From positions 124,001 through 188,000 of the forward strand of contig NZ_JAUSRE010000004.1 of assembly GCF_030811655.1 (NCBI RefSeq): a stretch of 64,000 nucleotides of DNA, given 5' to 3'. The notes beneath the pieces are model-generated. The model was not told the DNA's origin. It did no database searches and saw nothing but the letters and a program-made list of their open reading frames with translations. Made by a program: the position numbers and the translations under genes. This document shows positions 33,466-42,048 of this stretch, one piece after another. Numbering within the stretch: the first letter of the stretch is position 1; every line of letters starts with the position of its first letter. The stretch is from Pseudarthrobacter enclensis (lineage in GTDB: Bacteria; Actinomycetota; Actinomycetes; Actinomycetales; Micrococcaceae).

Positions 33466-34665
33466 CTACCGCCGGGGGTTGCCGGATGCCGTGCGGACTG
33501 CTTCTTCTGAAAACACCTGGTCCACAGCTCCCGGGGCGAAAATCTTCCGCATCACAAGGGTAGCGAGCCCCGAACAGGCAGCAACGTCTTCCTGGTGCCC
33601 GGTTTCCACCACCAGGCCTTCGCCGATCCGGTCCACCACATCGGCGAGGACGCGCTCTCCCACCTGCTGTGCGAAAAAGTCCATGGATCCCACTTCCCCT
33701 CCCAGGACCAGCCGGTCAGGGTTGAGCGTTGTGACCGTGGCGGCCAGGGCGCTGCCCAGCACTTCCGCCGCCGATTCCAGGGCCCCGAGCACCGCAGGAT
33801 CACCCGCCCCCGCAGCGGCGCGGATGGCTGCCATGTTCTTGAAGCCCCGTGCGCTGAGCTTCTCACTGAGTGCCCTGCCTGAACTGTAGGCCGCGAGGCA
33901 GCCGCGGCGGCCGCACCGGCACAGCGGACCGTCCGGAGTCATCCGGATATGTCCGATGTCCCCCGCCGCGCCGTGGGCACCCCGGAGGATGGAACCCTCC
34001 ACCACGATGCCGCAGCCAATGCCGGTGCCCACTTTCACGTAGACCACGGTCTCGGCATCGCTCCTGCGCTCGCCCAGGCCGGCTGCCCTGGCATCGTTCT
34101 CGACGACGAGGGGCAGGTCCCAAGAGGCGTTGACCGCTGCTACTACGGAGTCCGCTGCCCAGCCGGGGAGGGTCGTGGGGTGCCGGACGTGCCCCGTGCC
34201 GGCCTCCACGGGGGCCGGGAGGCTGACACCTATACCGAGCAGCGTCTCATTCTTCCCCTGGGCCAACAGCGCCTGCCCTTCCCGGATCAACGGGCCCAGG
34301 ACGGACTCGGCAGGGTCGCTGACATCGAGGGTTTTCGTGAAGGAGCGCAGCTGCCTGCCCGCGGTGTCGGCAATGCTCACTGTGCCGTGGGTCTGGCCGA
34401 GGGTGATCGCCAGGACCACCCTGCCCCTGTCTTCGAAGCGGATCTTCCGTGACGGACGCCCGCCCGTGGAGTCCAGCGGCTCCGCTTCGTAGATGTAGCC
34501 ACGCCGGGTGAGCGTGTCCAGCCGTTCATACAGGGTGGCCCGTGACATGCCGGTGGTGGACAGGAGCTGCTGCCGGGACAGTCCGTCCGCGGCGCGGATG
34601 AGTTCCAGCAGGTGCCCGTGCGACGTCGCCCCAACCAGTCCCGCAGGCACTCTTTCAACCGTCAC
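33466..34665 (-). CDS. ROK-family transcriptional regulator
   Basis: A 399-residue ROK protein with an N-terminal winged helix (GLSRQQLLSTTGMSRATLYERL, in part, residues about 28-50) and a sugar-kinase-like ROK domain. The zinc motif CRCGRRGC is near residue 245, preceded by GDIGHIRMTPDGP. DNA-binding ROK proteins (XylR, NagC, Mlc type) sense sugars. It lies 27 bases after the glycoside hydrolase gene in the same direction as the whole ABC transporter operon, so it probably regulates it. The ATP-binding and kinase residues were not checked in detail, so residual kinase activity is not excluded. Confidence 0.88.
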   Translation of the reverse strand: MTVERVPAGLVGATSHGHLLELIRAADGLSRQQLLSTTGMSRATLYERLDTLTRRGYIYEAEPLDSTGGRPSRKIRFEDRGRVVLAITLGQTHGTVSIADTAGRQLRSFTKTLDVSDPAESVLGPLIREGQALLAQGKNETLLGIGVSLPAPVEAGTGHVRHPTTLPGWAADSVVAAVNASWDLPLVVENDARAAGLGERRSDAETVVYVKVGTGIGCGIVVEGSILRGAHGAAGDIGHIRMTPDGPLCRCGRRGCLAAYSSGRALSEKLSARGFKNMAAIRAAAGAGDPAVLGALESAAEVLGSALAATVTTLNPDRLVLGGEVGSMDFFAQQVGERVLADVVDRIGEGLVVETGHQEDVAACSGLATLVMRKIFAPGAVDQVFSEEAVRTASGNPRR

Positions 34666-34692
34666 TCCGGCCCCCTTTCCCGGTTCCCCAGC

Positions 34693-36051
34693 CTACTTCC
34701 CCTTGTTGTTCCCCTGATACGACCCCACCCATTCCAGGGCCGCGGCCGCGGTCCATGCCTGGGCGAGGCTTCCGAGGGGTTCGCCGGTGAACGGCTCGTA
34801 GTACTCGCCGAACTGCAGGTCCGAAAGCTGTTCAAGGGAGGCCGACCTCAGTATCTCGAAGAGCGCTGCCTCACCATCGCGGGCGCAGGCCCAGCCAAGG
34901 AGCAGGTTGAGGAAGGGCCACACGGGGCCGCGCCAGTAGGTCCGGGGCCGGAAGGCATCGCTGGCAGGGGATGTGGAAGGTGGCAGCGGGAAGCGCAGGC
35001 CCGGGAAGCCCATCCACCGCGGTCCGCGCAGGAGTTCCCGCTGGGCTGCCAGAAGGGCGGGGTCGCCGCCTGCCACGAGGGGCGCGAAACCGGAAACCGT
35101 CTCAGTGCCAATCCATTCCCGGGCCAGCACGTCGTAGTCCCGCGCCAGCCCGGTCTCCGGGTCCACCGTCGAGGCGACACCTGCGCGGAACCGGGCCGCC
35201 ATGGCCCGGAGCTCGCCGGCCTCGTGTTCCCGGCCGAGCTCATCGCCAAGGCCTGCAAGGACGTCGCTGGACGCAGCCAGGATTGCGGAGAAGAAGACGT
35301 CGCGGACGCGGAAATCGACGGCGTCCTGCACGGCGGCGTCATCGAACCCGACCTCGGCCATCTGCTGAACCAGCCACAGGTACTTGGTGTACTCGTCGTC
35401 GTCGGGCCGTTCACTGGCGTCTGCCACGTGCAGGACATCCCTGCGGGTGAATGCCGGCACGGGTCCCGGAACGATCCGTGAGTAGGGGCCGTCCCACCGG
35501 GGTGAGTTGTCGAAACCCGATTCCCAGCCGTGGTGGATTTCAACAAGCCCCACGCTGTCGGGGTCGCGGACTGCCGCCAGCCACCGGTGCCATGCCAGCC
35601 ACCCGTCAAAGGACTCCGCCAGGAACGACTCGGCCACCTCCTGGTCTTCGCCGCCGTTTTCCCGCCCGCGGTCAACGATGTGGCGCAGTGCGATGGCGTG
35701 GACGGGAGGCTGGCAGATGCCGCTGCTGCGGATACCTTCGGGCAGCGCCGCCGCACTTTCCGTGCCCCACCGGTCGAAGCCCGGGAAGTATCCGGTGTCG
35801 TTGTCGCTGAACACGATGTGCGGAATCATGCCCGTGGACCACTGCGCTTTGAGGAGGCTGCGCAGTTCCGTGACGGCCCGGGGGACGCTGGTGCGGGCAA
35901 GCCCGATGGCAACGAAGGCCGCGTCCCAGCTCCACATGTGGGGGTACAGGTTCGGGGCGGCGCTGGTCATGGTGCCCAGGTCGTTGACCTTGAGGACTTC
36001 AACAGCGGCTGAGCGCAGTTCTTCCATGGACAGGGAGCGGGTCGGGTTCAT
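34693..36051 (-). CDS. GH63-type glucosylglycerate/mannosylglycerate hydrolase
   Basis: A 452-residue (alpha/alpha)6-barrel glycosidase. MWSWDAAFVAIGL near residue 40, HHGWESGFDNSPRWD near 175, RTYWRGPVWPFLNLLLG near 370 and GEYYEPFTGEPLG near 425 are the hallmark segments of bacterial GH63 enzymes that hydrolyse glucosylglycerate or mannosylglycerate; the Asp of the FDNSPRWD region and the Glu of GEYYEP are the expected acid and base. There is no signal peptide, so it acts in the cytoplasm on imported substrate. It overlaps the ATPase gene by ATGA. Products would be a hexose plus glycerate; a glycerate kinase is encoded at 56814. Confidence 0.8.
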   Translation of the reverse strand: MNPTRSLSMEELRSAAVEVLKVNDLGTMTSAAPNLYPHMWSWDAAFVAIGLARTSVPRAVTELRSLLKAQWSTGMIPHIVFSDNDTGYFPGFDRWGTESAAALPEGIRSSGICQPPVHAIALRHIVDRGRENGGEDQEVAESFLAESFDGWLAWHRWLAAVRDPDSVGLVEIHHGWESGFDNSPRWDGPYSRIVPGPVPAFTRRDVLHVADASERPDDDEYTKYLWLVQQMAEVGFDDAAVQDAVDFRVRDVFFSAILAASSDVLAGLGDELGREHEAGELRAMAARFRAGVASTVDPETGLARDYDVLAREWIGTETVSGFAPLVAGGDPALLAAQRELLRGPRWMGFPGLRFPLPPSTSPASDAFRPRTYWRGPVWPFLNLLLGWACARDGEAALFEILRSASLEQLSDLQFGEYYEPFTGEPLGSLAQAWTAAAALEWVGSYQGNNKGK

Positions 36052-37130
36052 GAGGCCTCCAGTGCCATTGACGTTTCGCGGTCGTAGACGCGCATGGTGT
36101 TCGGTGCGAAGCCCAGCCAGACAGTCCGGTGGGGTGCCGTTTTGAAGGTGGGCGGCGCCTGCACCTTGAGGGGGTGTCCGTCCACCTCAACGGTGAGCAG
36201 GGTGGTGGAGCCCATCGGTTCCACCACCAGGACAGTGGCGGCCACATCGCCGGACGAGCGGGTGCTGTTGACTGCCACGTTTTCGGCACGGACCCCAAGG
36301 AGGACGTCCTTGCCTGCGAAGGAACGCAGGATGGAAGGGGCCATGAGCTGCTGTTCACCCAGGACCAGCGTGCCGCCGTCGTGGCTGACTGCGGCGTCCA
36401 GGAAGTTCATCGGCGGGGAACCGATGAAGCCGCCCACGAACCGGTCCGCGGGGGCGTCATAGACGTCCAGCGGGTCACCCAGCTGCGCGATCCGGCCCTT
36501 GCGCATCACGGCCACCTGGTCTCCCAGGGAAAGCGCCTCGCTTTGGTCGTGCGTGACGTAGACCGTGGTGGTCCCAAGGTCCTGGACGATTTTCTTCAGT
36601 TCCGAGCGGAAGGTCAGGCGGAGCAGGGCGTCGAGGTTGGACAGCGGCTCGTCCATGAGCAGTACATCGGCGTCCATGACGATGGCCCTGGCCACGGCAA
36701 CCCTCTGCCGCTGGCCGCCGGAGAGGTTGGCCGGGAGCCGGTCCAGGTACGGGCCCAGCTGGAGAAGATCGGCCGCCCACTGCACCTTGCGTTCAATTTC
36801 ATCCGCCGGCACCTTGGCCATCTTCAGCCCGAATCCGATGTTGTAGCGGACCTTCCGGTGGGGGAAGACGGCGTAGGACTGGAACACCATGGACAGGTTG
36901 CGCTTGTTGGGCGGCAGGTAGGTGACGTCGCGGCCGCCGATGGAGATCGAACCTGAGTCGGGCAGTTCGAGCCCGGCGATCATCCTCAGCAGTGTGGTCT
37001 TTCCGCAACCGGAAGGTCCGAGGAGGACGGTGAACTCACCGTCACGGATGGACAGGGACACGTCATCCGTGGCGCGTTCTGATCCGCCGGGATAGGTTTT
37101 GACGAGGTTGGAGATCTGGATGTCAGCCAC
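36048..37130 (-). CDS. Sugar ABC transporter ATP-binding protein (UgpC/MsmK type)
   Basis: A 360-residue ATPase. Walker A GPSGCGKTT is at residues 37-45, the signature LSGGQRQRVAVARA near 135, Walker B VLLMDEPLSNLDA near 155 and the switch His in VYVTHDQSEA near 190. The C-terminal regulatory OB-like domain (MOI/TOBE) is present. It starts at GTG 37130 after GAAGGAG, six bases upstream; upstream codons back to 37193 overlap the permease gene and were not used. Unlike many actinobacteria, which share one MsmK ATPase among several importers, this operon has its own. It is coupled to the hydrolase by ATGA overlap. Confidence 0.92.
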   Translation of the reverse strand: MADIQISNLVKTYPGGSERATDDVSLSIRDGEFTVLLGPSGCGKTTLLRMIAGLELPDSGSISIGGRDVTYLPPNKRNLSMVFQSYAVFPHRKVRYNIGFGLKMAKVPADEIERKVQWAADLLQLGPYLDRLPANLSGGQRQRVAVARAIVMDADVLLMDEPLSNLDALLRLTFRSELKKIVQDLGTTTVYVTHDQSEALSLGDQVAVMRKGRIAQLGDPLDVYDAPADRFVGGFIGSPPMNFLDAAVSHDGGTLVLGEQQLMAPSILRSFAGKDVLLGVRAENVAVNSTRSSGDVAATVLVVEPMGSTTLLTVEVDGHPLKVQAPPTFKTAPHRTVWLGFAPNTMRVYDRETSMALEAS

Positions 37131-37171
37131 GATGGGCTCCTTCGAAAGAGTGGGTGGTGGGCCTGGAGGGC

Positions 37172-38011
37172 CTAGCGGATGGTTGAGCCCCACATGTTGG
37201 TGAGGTAGCGGCGCATCAGGGCAATGAAGATGATGGACGGGATGACCAGGGCAAAGCCCCCGGCGAACCTGTACGCGAGCGGTGAGTCTGACAGCGAGCT
37301 GAGGACCTGCGCGGGAAGGGTGCGGTGGTCGAGGGTGAGGATGGATGCGCCCAGCACTTCGTTCCAGGACATGACGAAGGTGAAGATCGACGCCGCGGCG
37401 AGGCCGGGAAGGGCCATGGGGAGCACCACCCTGCCGAACGCCCCGAGCGGTGAGCAGCCGAACAGCCGGGCAGCTTCCTCGACGTCGATGGGGACGCTGA
37501 GGAAGACGCTGGCAGAGATCAGGATGGTGGTGGGCAGCGCCAGCGCGGTGTGGAGCAGGATGACGGCGTACGTCGTGTCATAGATGTCCACCGTCAGGAA
37601 GAGCCTGGCCAGGGGAACGGACAGCACCACGATGGGGAGGGCCCGGGTGAAGAGCAGGAACAGCTGGTACGGGTCCTTGCCGGGGAAGGTGAACCGGGCC
37701 AGTGCGTACCCCGCGGGAACGCCGATCAGCGCTGACAGCAGGAGGGTCCCGGCGCCAACAATCAGCGAGTTGCCGAGTGCTCCGAAGATGCCGGTGGAGC
37801 CGAGGAAGGCGTTGAGCGTTTCGACCGAGAAATGGGTGGGGAGGAGCGACAACGGGAACTCGTTGAGCGATTCACGGCTGGATAGCGCCGCAAGCGAGAT
37901 CAGGTAGATGGGGATCAGCATGAAGAGCGAGACGGCGATGCACGCCGCCTGCAGCAGGATCCGGTTCCGCTTCCGACGCCCAATGGGCGTGGTGTCCACA
38001 GTGGTGCTCAT
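37172..38011 (-). CDS. Carbohydrate ABC transporter permease (MalG type)
   Basis: A 279-residue inner-membrane permease with six predicted helices. The EAA loop that contacts the ATPase reads EEAARLFGCSPLGAFGRVVLPM (in part, near residue 180). The N-terminus is short, as in the CUT1 MalG-type subunit. It overlaps the upstream permease stop as ATGA and sits 41 bases before the ATPase start. It forms the heterodimeric channel with the MalF-type subunit. Confidence 0.9.
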   Translation of the reverse strand: MSTTVDTTPIGRRKRNRILLQAACIAVSLFMLIPIYLISLAALSSRESLNEFPLSLLPTHFSVETLNAFLGSTGIFGALGNSLIVGAGTLLLSALIGVPAGYALARFTFPGKDPYQLFLLFTRALPIVVLSVPLARLFLTVDIYDTTYAVILLHTALALPTTILISASVFLSVPIDVEEAARLFGCSPLGAFGRVVLPMALPGLAAASIFTFVMSWNEVLGASILTLDHRTLPAQVLSSLSDSPLAYRFAGGFALVIPSIIFIALMRRYLTNMWGSTIR

Positions 38012-38901
38012 CGGAGCCCTCCCTGGTTCTGGTCGCGGAGAGCCCGCAGGTAGAAGATCGACGTCAGCATGGACACGACGAGGATGACGAGTGCCAGTGC
38101 CGCAGCGACGTTGGGGTTCTGCAGCCCGGTGTACCAGCGGTAGGTTTCACCCACCACAAGGGGAAAGTTCTGGCCAGTCAGTGCCTGGGCCACCGCGAAG
38201 GTCTGGAAGGCAAGGATGGTCCGGAGGATCAGCGCCACCTGGAGGCTGGGCTTGAGCAGCGGCAGCGTCACGTGCCGGAGGCGCTGCCAGAAGGCGGCGC
38301 CGAATACCTGGGCAGCCTCGTCATAGTCTTTGGGGATGCCCTGCAGTCCTGCCACCACGATGATCAGCACCAGGGACGTGGCGCGCCAGAGCTCGGCGAT
38401 GAGGACGCAGATGAACATGCTGGTCTGGTTGTCGTAGGCCAGCCAGGAGGTGCCCTGCAGGCCGAACCAGGACAGGACAGAGTTGAGGTAGCCGCGGTCG
38501 TTGAAGATCGCGAGCCATACCAGGCCGGCCGCCAGGTCGCTCAGCGCCAGGGGGATGGCCCAGACGAAGAAGTGGACCTTGTGCAGCCGCGGGTTGCTGC
38601 GCAGCATCAGGGCCATGGCGATGGCAAGGGCGAACTGCAGCGGAATCATCACCACGATCAGCAACAGGGTGTTGCGGACCGCTGGCCAGAAGTAGGGGTC
38701 CTGGACCATGCGGGTGACGAATTCGAGGGTGAAACCCTGGTCGTCCCTGAAGGCCTGCAGTACTCCCTGGACGACGGGCCATCCCAGGAGCAGTGCCATG
38801 AAGATTACCGAGGGCGCTATCAACAGGACGGCGGGAGGTATTTTCCGCCGCCGCGGTGGTGCCGCTGTTGCGGCGGGGGTGGGGGGTGCCTCTACAGCCA
38901 T
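38008..38901 (-). CDS. Carbohydrate ABC transporter permease (MalF type)
   Basis: A 297-residue permease with six predicted helices and the EAA loop DEAAQVFGAAFWQRLRHVTLP (in part, near residue 200). The N-terminal 22 residues (MAVEAPPTPAATAAPPRR) are a polar cytoplasmic tail. The start at ATG 38901 shares its first base with the stop of the binding protein gene (TAATG), so translation is coupled; an in-frame start at 38916 is less likely. It pairs with the MalG-type subunit downstream. Confidence 0.9.
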   Translation of the reverse strand: MAVEAPPTPAATAAPPRRRKIPPAVLLIAPSVIFMALLLGWPVVQGVLQAFRDDQGFTLEFVTRMVQDPYFWPAVRNTLLLIVVMIPLQFALAIAMALMLRSNPRLHKVHFFVWAIPLALSDLAAGLVWLAIFNDRGYLNSVLSWFGLQGTSWLAYDNQTSMFICVLIAELWRATSLVLIIVVAGLQGIPKDYDEAAQVFGAAFWQRLRHVTLPLLKPSLQVALILRTILAFQTFAVAQALTGQNFPLVVGETYRWYTGLQNPNVAAALALVILVVSMLTSIFYLRALRDQNQGGLR

Positions 38902-40244
38902 TACGCTACCTCGCACGTGGTGGAGATCGGATCGGGGGCCCAGCAGGGAATGTTCAGGCCCTTCAGGATGGTGTTGAGCTGGGTGGCCTGCGTATCCAGG
39001 ACCTGCTGGACGGGCCGGGTTTCCAGGCAGATCTGCTGGAAGCAGTTCTTGAAAATTTGGGACACTTCGCCTTCTTTGGCGCCCAGCCCTACCGGCGGGA
39101 GAGCCAGGAGGGCCCCGGCGGAGCGTTGCTGGCGGCGCACTGCGGCGGCTTCGAGCGCGATGGCCCCCGTCAAGTCTGAGGGAAGCTCGGTTTGGACCAC
39201 GGGGAAGAAGGCGTTGCTGCGCAGGGTTTCGATCTGCGCGGCCGGTTCGGTCAGGGCGCGAATGGCCTTCTCTGCGAGGTCACGGTCCTTGCCGTTTTTG
39301 GGCAGCGCCATCCCGGCGATGATCAGCATGTACCCGCGTCCCTTGGGCCCGCGCGGTGCGGGGACCATGAGCCAGTCGTCCGGTTTGTCGGCGGGGGCAT
39401 TGACCAGGCGGGCCACATGGTCCCAGGCCACCAGCACCTCGCCCCGGGCCAGTGGCTCCTGCATGTAGTCATAGTTGGTGGACGCCGGGGCCATCACGGA
39501 CCACAGTTCCTGCATGTAGTCCCAGGCGCCCACCGCATCCTGGCTTCGGAACGTGGTGATTTGCCCGCCGGTGAAGCTGGGCAGGAGGAAACCCTGGTAG
39601 AAGCGGTGGTGCAGGCCCTTCGGGCCGGCCGGCATTCCGAAGACGGGGCGGCCCGCTCCCTGTTTGGCGGACTTGGCCCACGCGAGGTAGCCCTCATATG
39701 TCAGGTCGTTGACGTCCACGCCCGCGGGGAGCCACTCCAGGGCCTTTTTGTTTACGGCCACCACGTAGGTTGCCTGCATCCAGGGGACGTAGCGGGAGGT
39801 GGAACCGCCCACCTTGGTCAGGTCGAGCATTTCCTTGGTGAATCCGCGCCCGGACAGATCCCTGAGGAGGCCATCGACGTCTTCGAGGGAGCCGGCCAGC
39901 GGGGCCAGTTCGCCGTGAAGTCCACCCAGGAGGGAGGTCTTCACGTTGCCGGCGCCCGCCTGCGAGGTCACCGTGGAGGCGAAAACGCCGGGGTCCACCG
40001 AGTTGTAGGCGGTGGGGACTTTCGCGAACTTCCTGAGGACCGCTTCGTAGCGTTGTTTTTCCTCCACTGGGGTGAACTGCGTGGAAAGGAACCCGACGGT
40101 GCCCTGACCTGCTGATGCGCCGCTGGTATCAAACCCCGCACAGGATGCGAGGAAAGGGGCTGACATGGCGGTTCCCAGCCCCGCCAGGAGGAGGTTTCTT
40201 CGGGAAACAGCCCCGTGGCGGGGCCGTGATTTCGGGTCGTTCAT
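38901..40244 (-). CDS. Sugar-binding lipoprotein of the ABC importer (family 1 SBP)
   Basis: A 447-residue extracellular solute-binding protein. The N-terminus RHGAVSRRNLLLAGLG carries a twin Arg followed by a hydrophobic stretch and a lipobox ending LASC near residue 34, so it is probably a Tat-exported lipoprotein anchored to the outer leaflet. The mature part has the family 1 fold, with RGYMLIIAGMALPKNGKDRDLA (in part) in the hinge region. ATG 40244 has GGGAG 6 bases upstream; the next in-frame Met at 40271 has none. It is the first gene of the importer and hydrolase operon. Confidence 0.9.
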   Translation of the reverse strand: MNDPKSRPRHGAVSRRNLLLAGLGTAMSAPFLASCAGFDTSGASAGQGTVGFLSTQFTPVEEKQRYEAVLRKFAKVPTAYNSVDPGVFASTVTSQAGAGNVKTSLLGGLHGELAPLAGSLEDVDGLLRDLSGRGFTKEMLDLTKVGGSTSRYVPWMQATYVVAVNKKALEWLPAGVDVNDLTYEGYLAWAKSAKQGAGRPVFGMPAGPKGLHHRFYQGFLLPSFTGGQITTFRSQDAVGAWDYMQELWSVMAPASTNYDYMQEPLARGEVLVAWDHVARLVNAPADKPDDWLMVPAPRGPKGRGYMLIIAGMALPKNGKDRDLAEKAIRALTEPAAQIETLRSNAFFPVVQTELPSDLTGAIALEAAAVRRQQRSAGALLALPPVGLGAKEGEVSQIFKNCFQQICLETRPVQQVLDTQATQLNTILKGLNIPCWAPDPISTTCEVA

Positions 40245-40276
40245 TGACTGCTCCCATCGGATGTGCGCCACTGCAC

Positions 40277-40318
40277 AAACTTTCGTTTAAGCATTAGACA
40301 TAAGTCCGTGGGTGTCAA
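40277..40318 (-). promoter_or_regulatory. Candidate promoter and ROK-type operator of the importer operon
   Basis: A consensus TTGACA reads on the minus strand at 40318-40313. A TAATGC lies 16 bases on, a weak -10. Close to the expected start point is the inverted repeat AAAC-TTTC-GTTT (40277-40288), an AT-rich site of the kind used by ROK regulators such as NagC. The operator assignment is an inference. Confidence 0.45.
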
Positions 40319-40352
40319 CCCTTGGTGGGGGAGAAGTGGCCGCGGGCATGAA

Positions 40353-40383
40353 AGAGCCCGGCGCCGTGACGGCACCGGGCTCT
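40353..40383 (-). terminator. Hairpin terminator after the cyclodeaminase-like gene
   Basis: AGAGCCCGGCGCCG (40353-40366) pairs with 40370-40383 with one mismatch around a 3-base loop. On the minus strand the stem is followed by TTTC. It lies 16 bases beyond the stop of the gene at 40399. Confidence 0.75.
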
Positions 40384-40398
40384 ACCTTCGGGTCTTTA

Positions 40399-41046
40399 TC
40401 AGCCGGCCTCCGTCGGGGCGGCGCGGTCATCGATGGCGGCGGTCAGTTCGTCGATGCGGTCCATGGCGCCGCCCAGTTTTTCGACGGCGGCCCAGAGCTC
40501 CGGCTGTTGTGTCCGGACCTGGTCCAGGGTGGCGCCGGCGGACCGGAGCGATCCCAGGTCGAAGCTGACGTTGGTGCGTGCGCCCGCCACGGCAGCGCGG
40601 AGGGCGCCGAACGCTACGACAATGTCGGCCACCAGCGCGCGGTTGCCGTTGGTGGCCAGCCAGGCGAGGTCGTCAATGGCCCCGATGGCCCGGTCGCCCA
40701 GGACCGCTGATGAGGCGGCGGCCTCCAGCGATGCACGCCGGATGGCCTCGTCGCGCCCGTCGCCGGGCTCCAGCCGGAAAGCTGCACCAAACGCCTTGGA
40801 GGCGGAGGCGTCCTCATCAGCCAGGTGCAGGGCCTCCCGGCGCAACTGCTGCGCCCGCGCGCGGATCTTTGCCGGCTCGCCGCCGTCGTCCCCGCTGTAG
40901 CCGGCCACCATGGACGTGAGGGACGCCGCCACGGCCAGCATGACCCCCGTCCCCGCTCCGCCGCCCGGTGAACCTGTGGACTCTGCCAGTGCCCGCGTCC
41001 ATTCCTCGACCGTTGACCCCTGGGTGGTTACTTCAGCCTTATCCAT
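40399..41046 (-). CDS. Cyclodeaminase/cyclohydrolase (FTCD_C) family protein
   Basis: A 215-residue all-helical protein of the formimidoyltetrahydrofolate cyclodeaminase family. The Gly-rich start of the domain, STGSPGGGAGTGVMLAVAASL near residues 23-43 (shown in part), is the family hallmark, followed by MVAGYSG and RREALHLADEDASA. Stand-alone versions are either cyclodeaminases of one-carbon metabolism or methenyl-THF cyclohydrolase relatives. ATG 41046 (MDKAEVTTQG) is the first sensible start; an open frame beyond it lies opposite the esterase gene. The ribosome site is weak. Neighbours give no folate context. Confidence 0.8.
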   Translation of the reverse strand: MDKAEVTTQGSTVEEWTRALAESTGSPGGGAGTGVMLAVAASLTSMVAGYSGDDGGEPAKIRARAQQLRREALHLADEDASASKAFGAAFRLEPGDGRDEAIRRASLEAAASSAVLGDRAIGAIDDLAWLATNGNRALVADIVVAFGALRAAVAGARTNVSFDLGSLRSAGATLDQVRTQQPELWAAVEKLGGAMDRIDELTAAIDDRAAPTEAG

Positions 41047-41214
41047 GGGGAAACCGTGCCCACCAGCGAGGGGGCCTAAACGCACGGTCATGTCACGCCC
41101 CGCGCAGACTGGCACAGTTATCACGGCGGGACCCCGAAAACCCGGGGCTCCCGCAGTCGTAGACCGTCCAGAAGTGGGCCAGCCTAACCCCCGCCGCCCC
41201 TGTAGTCTCTGCAC

Positions 41215-42012
41215 ATGGTGCAGCGGCATAGGTATCAGTACGGTCCGGACCCCAGCCAGTGGGGCGAACTGTTCCTGCCGGAGCTGCCTGCCGGCGGGAA
41301 ACACAAGGGCGTGGTGGTGGTGATTCACGGCGGTTACTGGCGCTCCAGGTACGGAGCCGAACTGGGTGAACCGCTGGCCAGGGACTTGGCGGAACACGGC
41401 ATGGCGGCGTGGAACCTTGAGTACCGGCGCGCGGGCAACGGCGGGGGTTGGCCCGGGACGTTCCAGGATGTTCTGGCCGGGATCGACCGGCTCGCCGGGC
41501 TCGCAGAACCGCACGCACTGGATCTAGGCAAAGTAGTGGCACTGGGCCATTCGGCCGGCGGCCACCTGGCGGTGTGGGCCGCTGGCCGGGACCGGCTGGC
41601 CGGGCTGGGGCCGGCGGAGGGTGGCCTGCTGCAAAGCCGTGGCGACGGTGTCCGCCTCACCGGCGTGGTGAGCCAGTCCGGTGTGCTGAACCTGGCCGAA
41701 GCTGAACGGCTGAACCTCAGTGACGGCGCCGTGAGCAACCTGCTGGGCGGCCCGTCGTCGGAATTTGCCGGGCGCCACCGCATGGCTGATCCCATGGCCG
41801 CGCTCCCACTGGACGTACCCGTCCTCGCCGTCCACGCGAGGGAGGATGTGGACGTGCCGCTGAGCATGTCCACCACGTACGTGGACGCGAGCCGTTCCGG
41901 ACCCATGCCGGCGGAGCTGGTCATGGTGCGGGGCGACCACTTCTCCCTGATCGATGTGGGCGCCGAGGCCTATCTGACGTGCCGGGAGCGGGCGCGGCGC
42001 CTGCTCGGCTGA
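41215..42012 (+). CDS. Alpha/beta hydrolase (esterase, kynurenine formamidase-like)
   Basis: A 265-residue cytoplasmic hydrolase. The oxyanion motif VVVIHGGYWRSRYG is near residues 34-47, the nucleophile elbow LGHSAGGHLAVWA near 110, an Asp in HAREDVDVPL near 222 and the His in VRGDHFSLID near 243, giving a complete triad. The HGGYW and GHSAGGH combination is seen in arylformamidases and BD-FAE-type esterases; no tryptophan-degradation genes are adjacent, so a general esterase is equally possible. The PfkB kinase follows 36 bases downstream on the same strand. Confidence 0.83.
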   Translation: MVQRHRYQYGPDPSQWGELFLPELPAGGKHKGVVVVIHGGYWRSRYGAELGEPLARDLAEHGMAAWNLEYRRAGNGGGWPGTFQDVLAGIDRLAGLAEPHALDLGKVVALGHSAGGHLAVWAAGRDRLAGLGPAEGGLLQSRGDGVRLTGVVSQSGVLNLAEAERLNLSDGAVSNLLGGPSSEFAGRHRMADPMAALPLDVPVLAVHAREDVDVPLSMSTTYVDASRSGPMPAELVMVRGDHFSLIDVGAEAYLTCRERARRLLG

Positions 42013-42048
42013 CACGAACTGCTGACGCTGCCCTCTTTCTGGCAGAGT

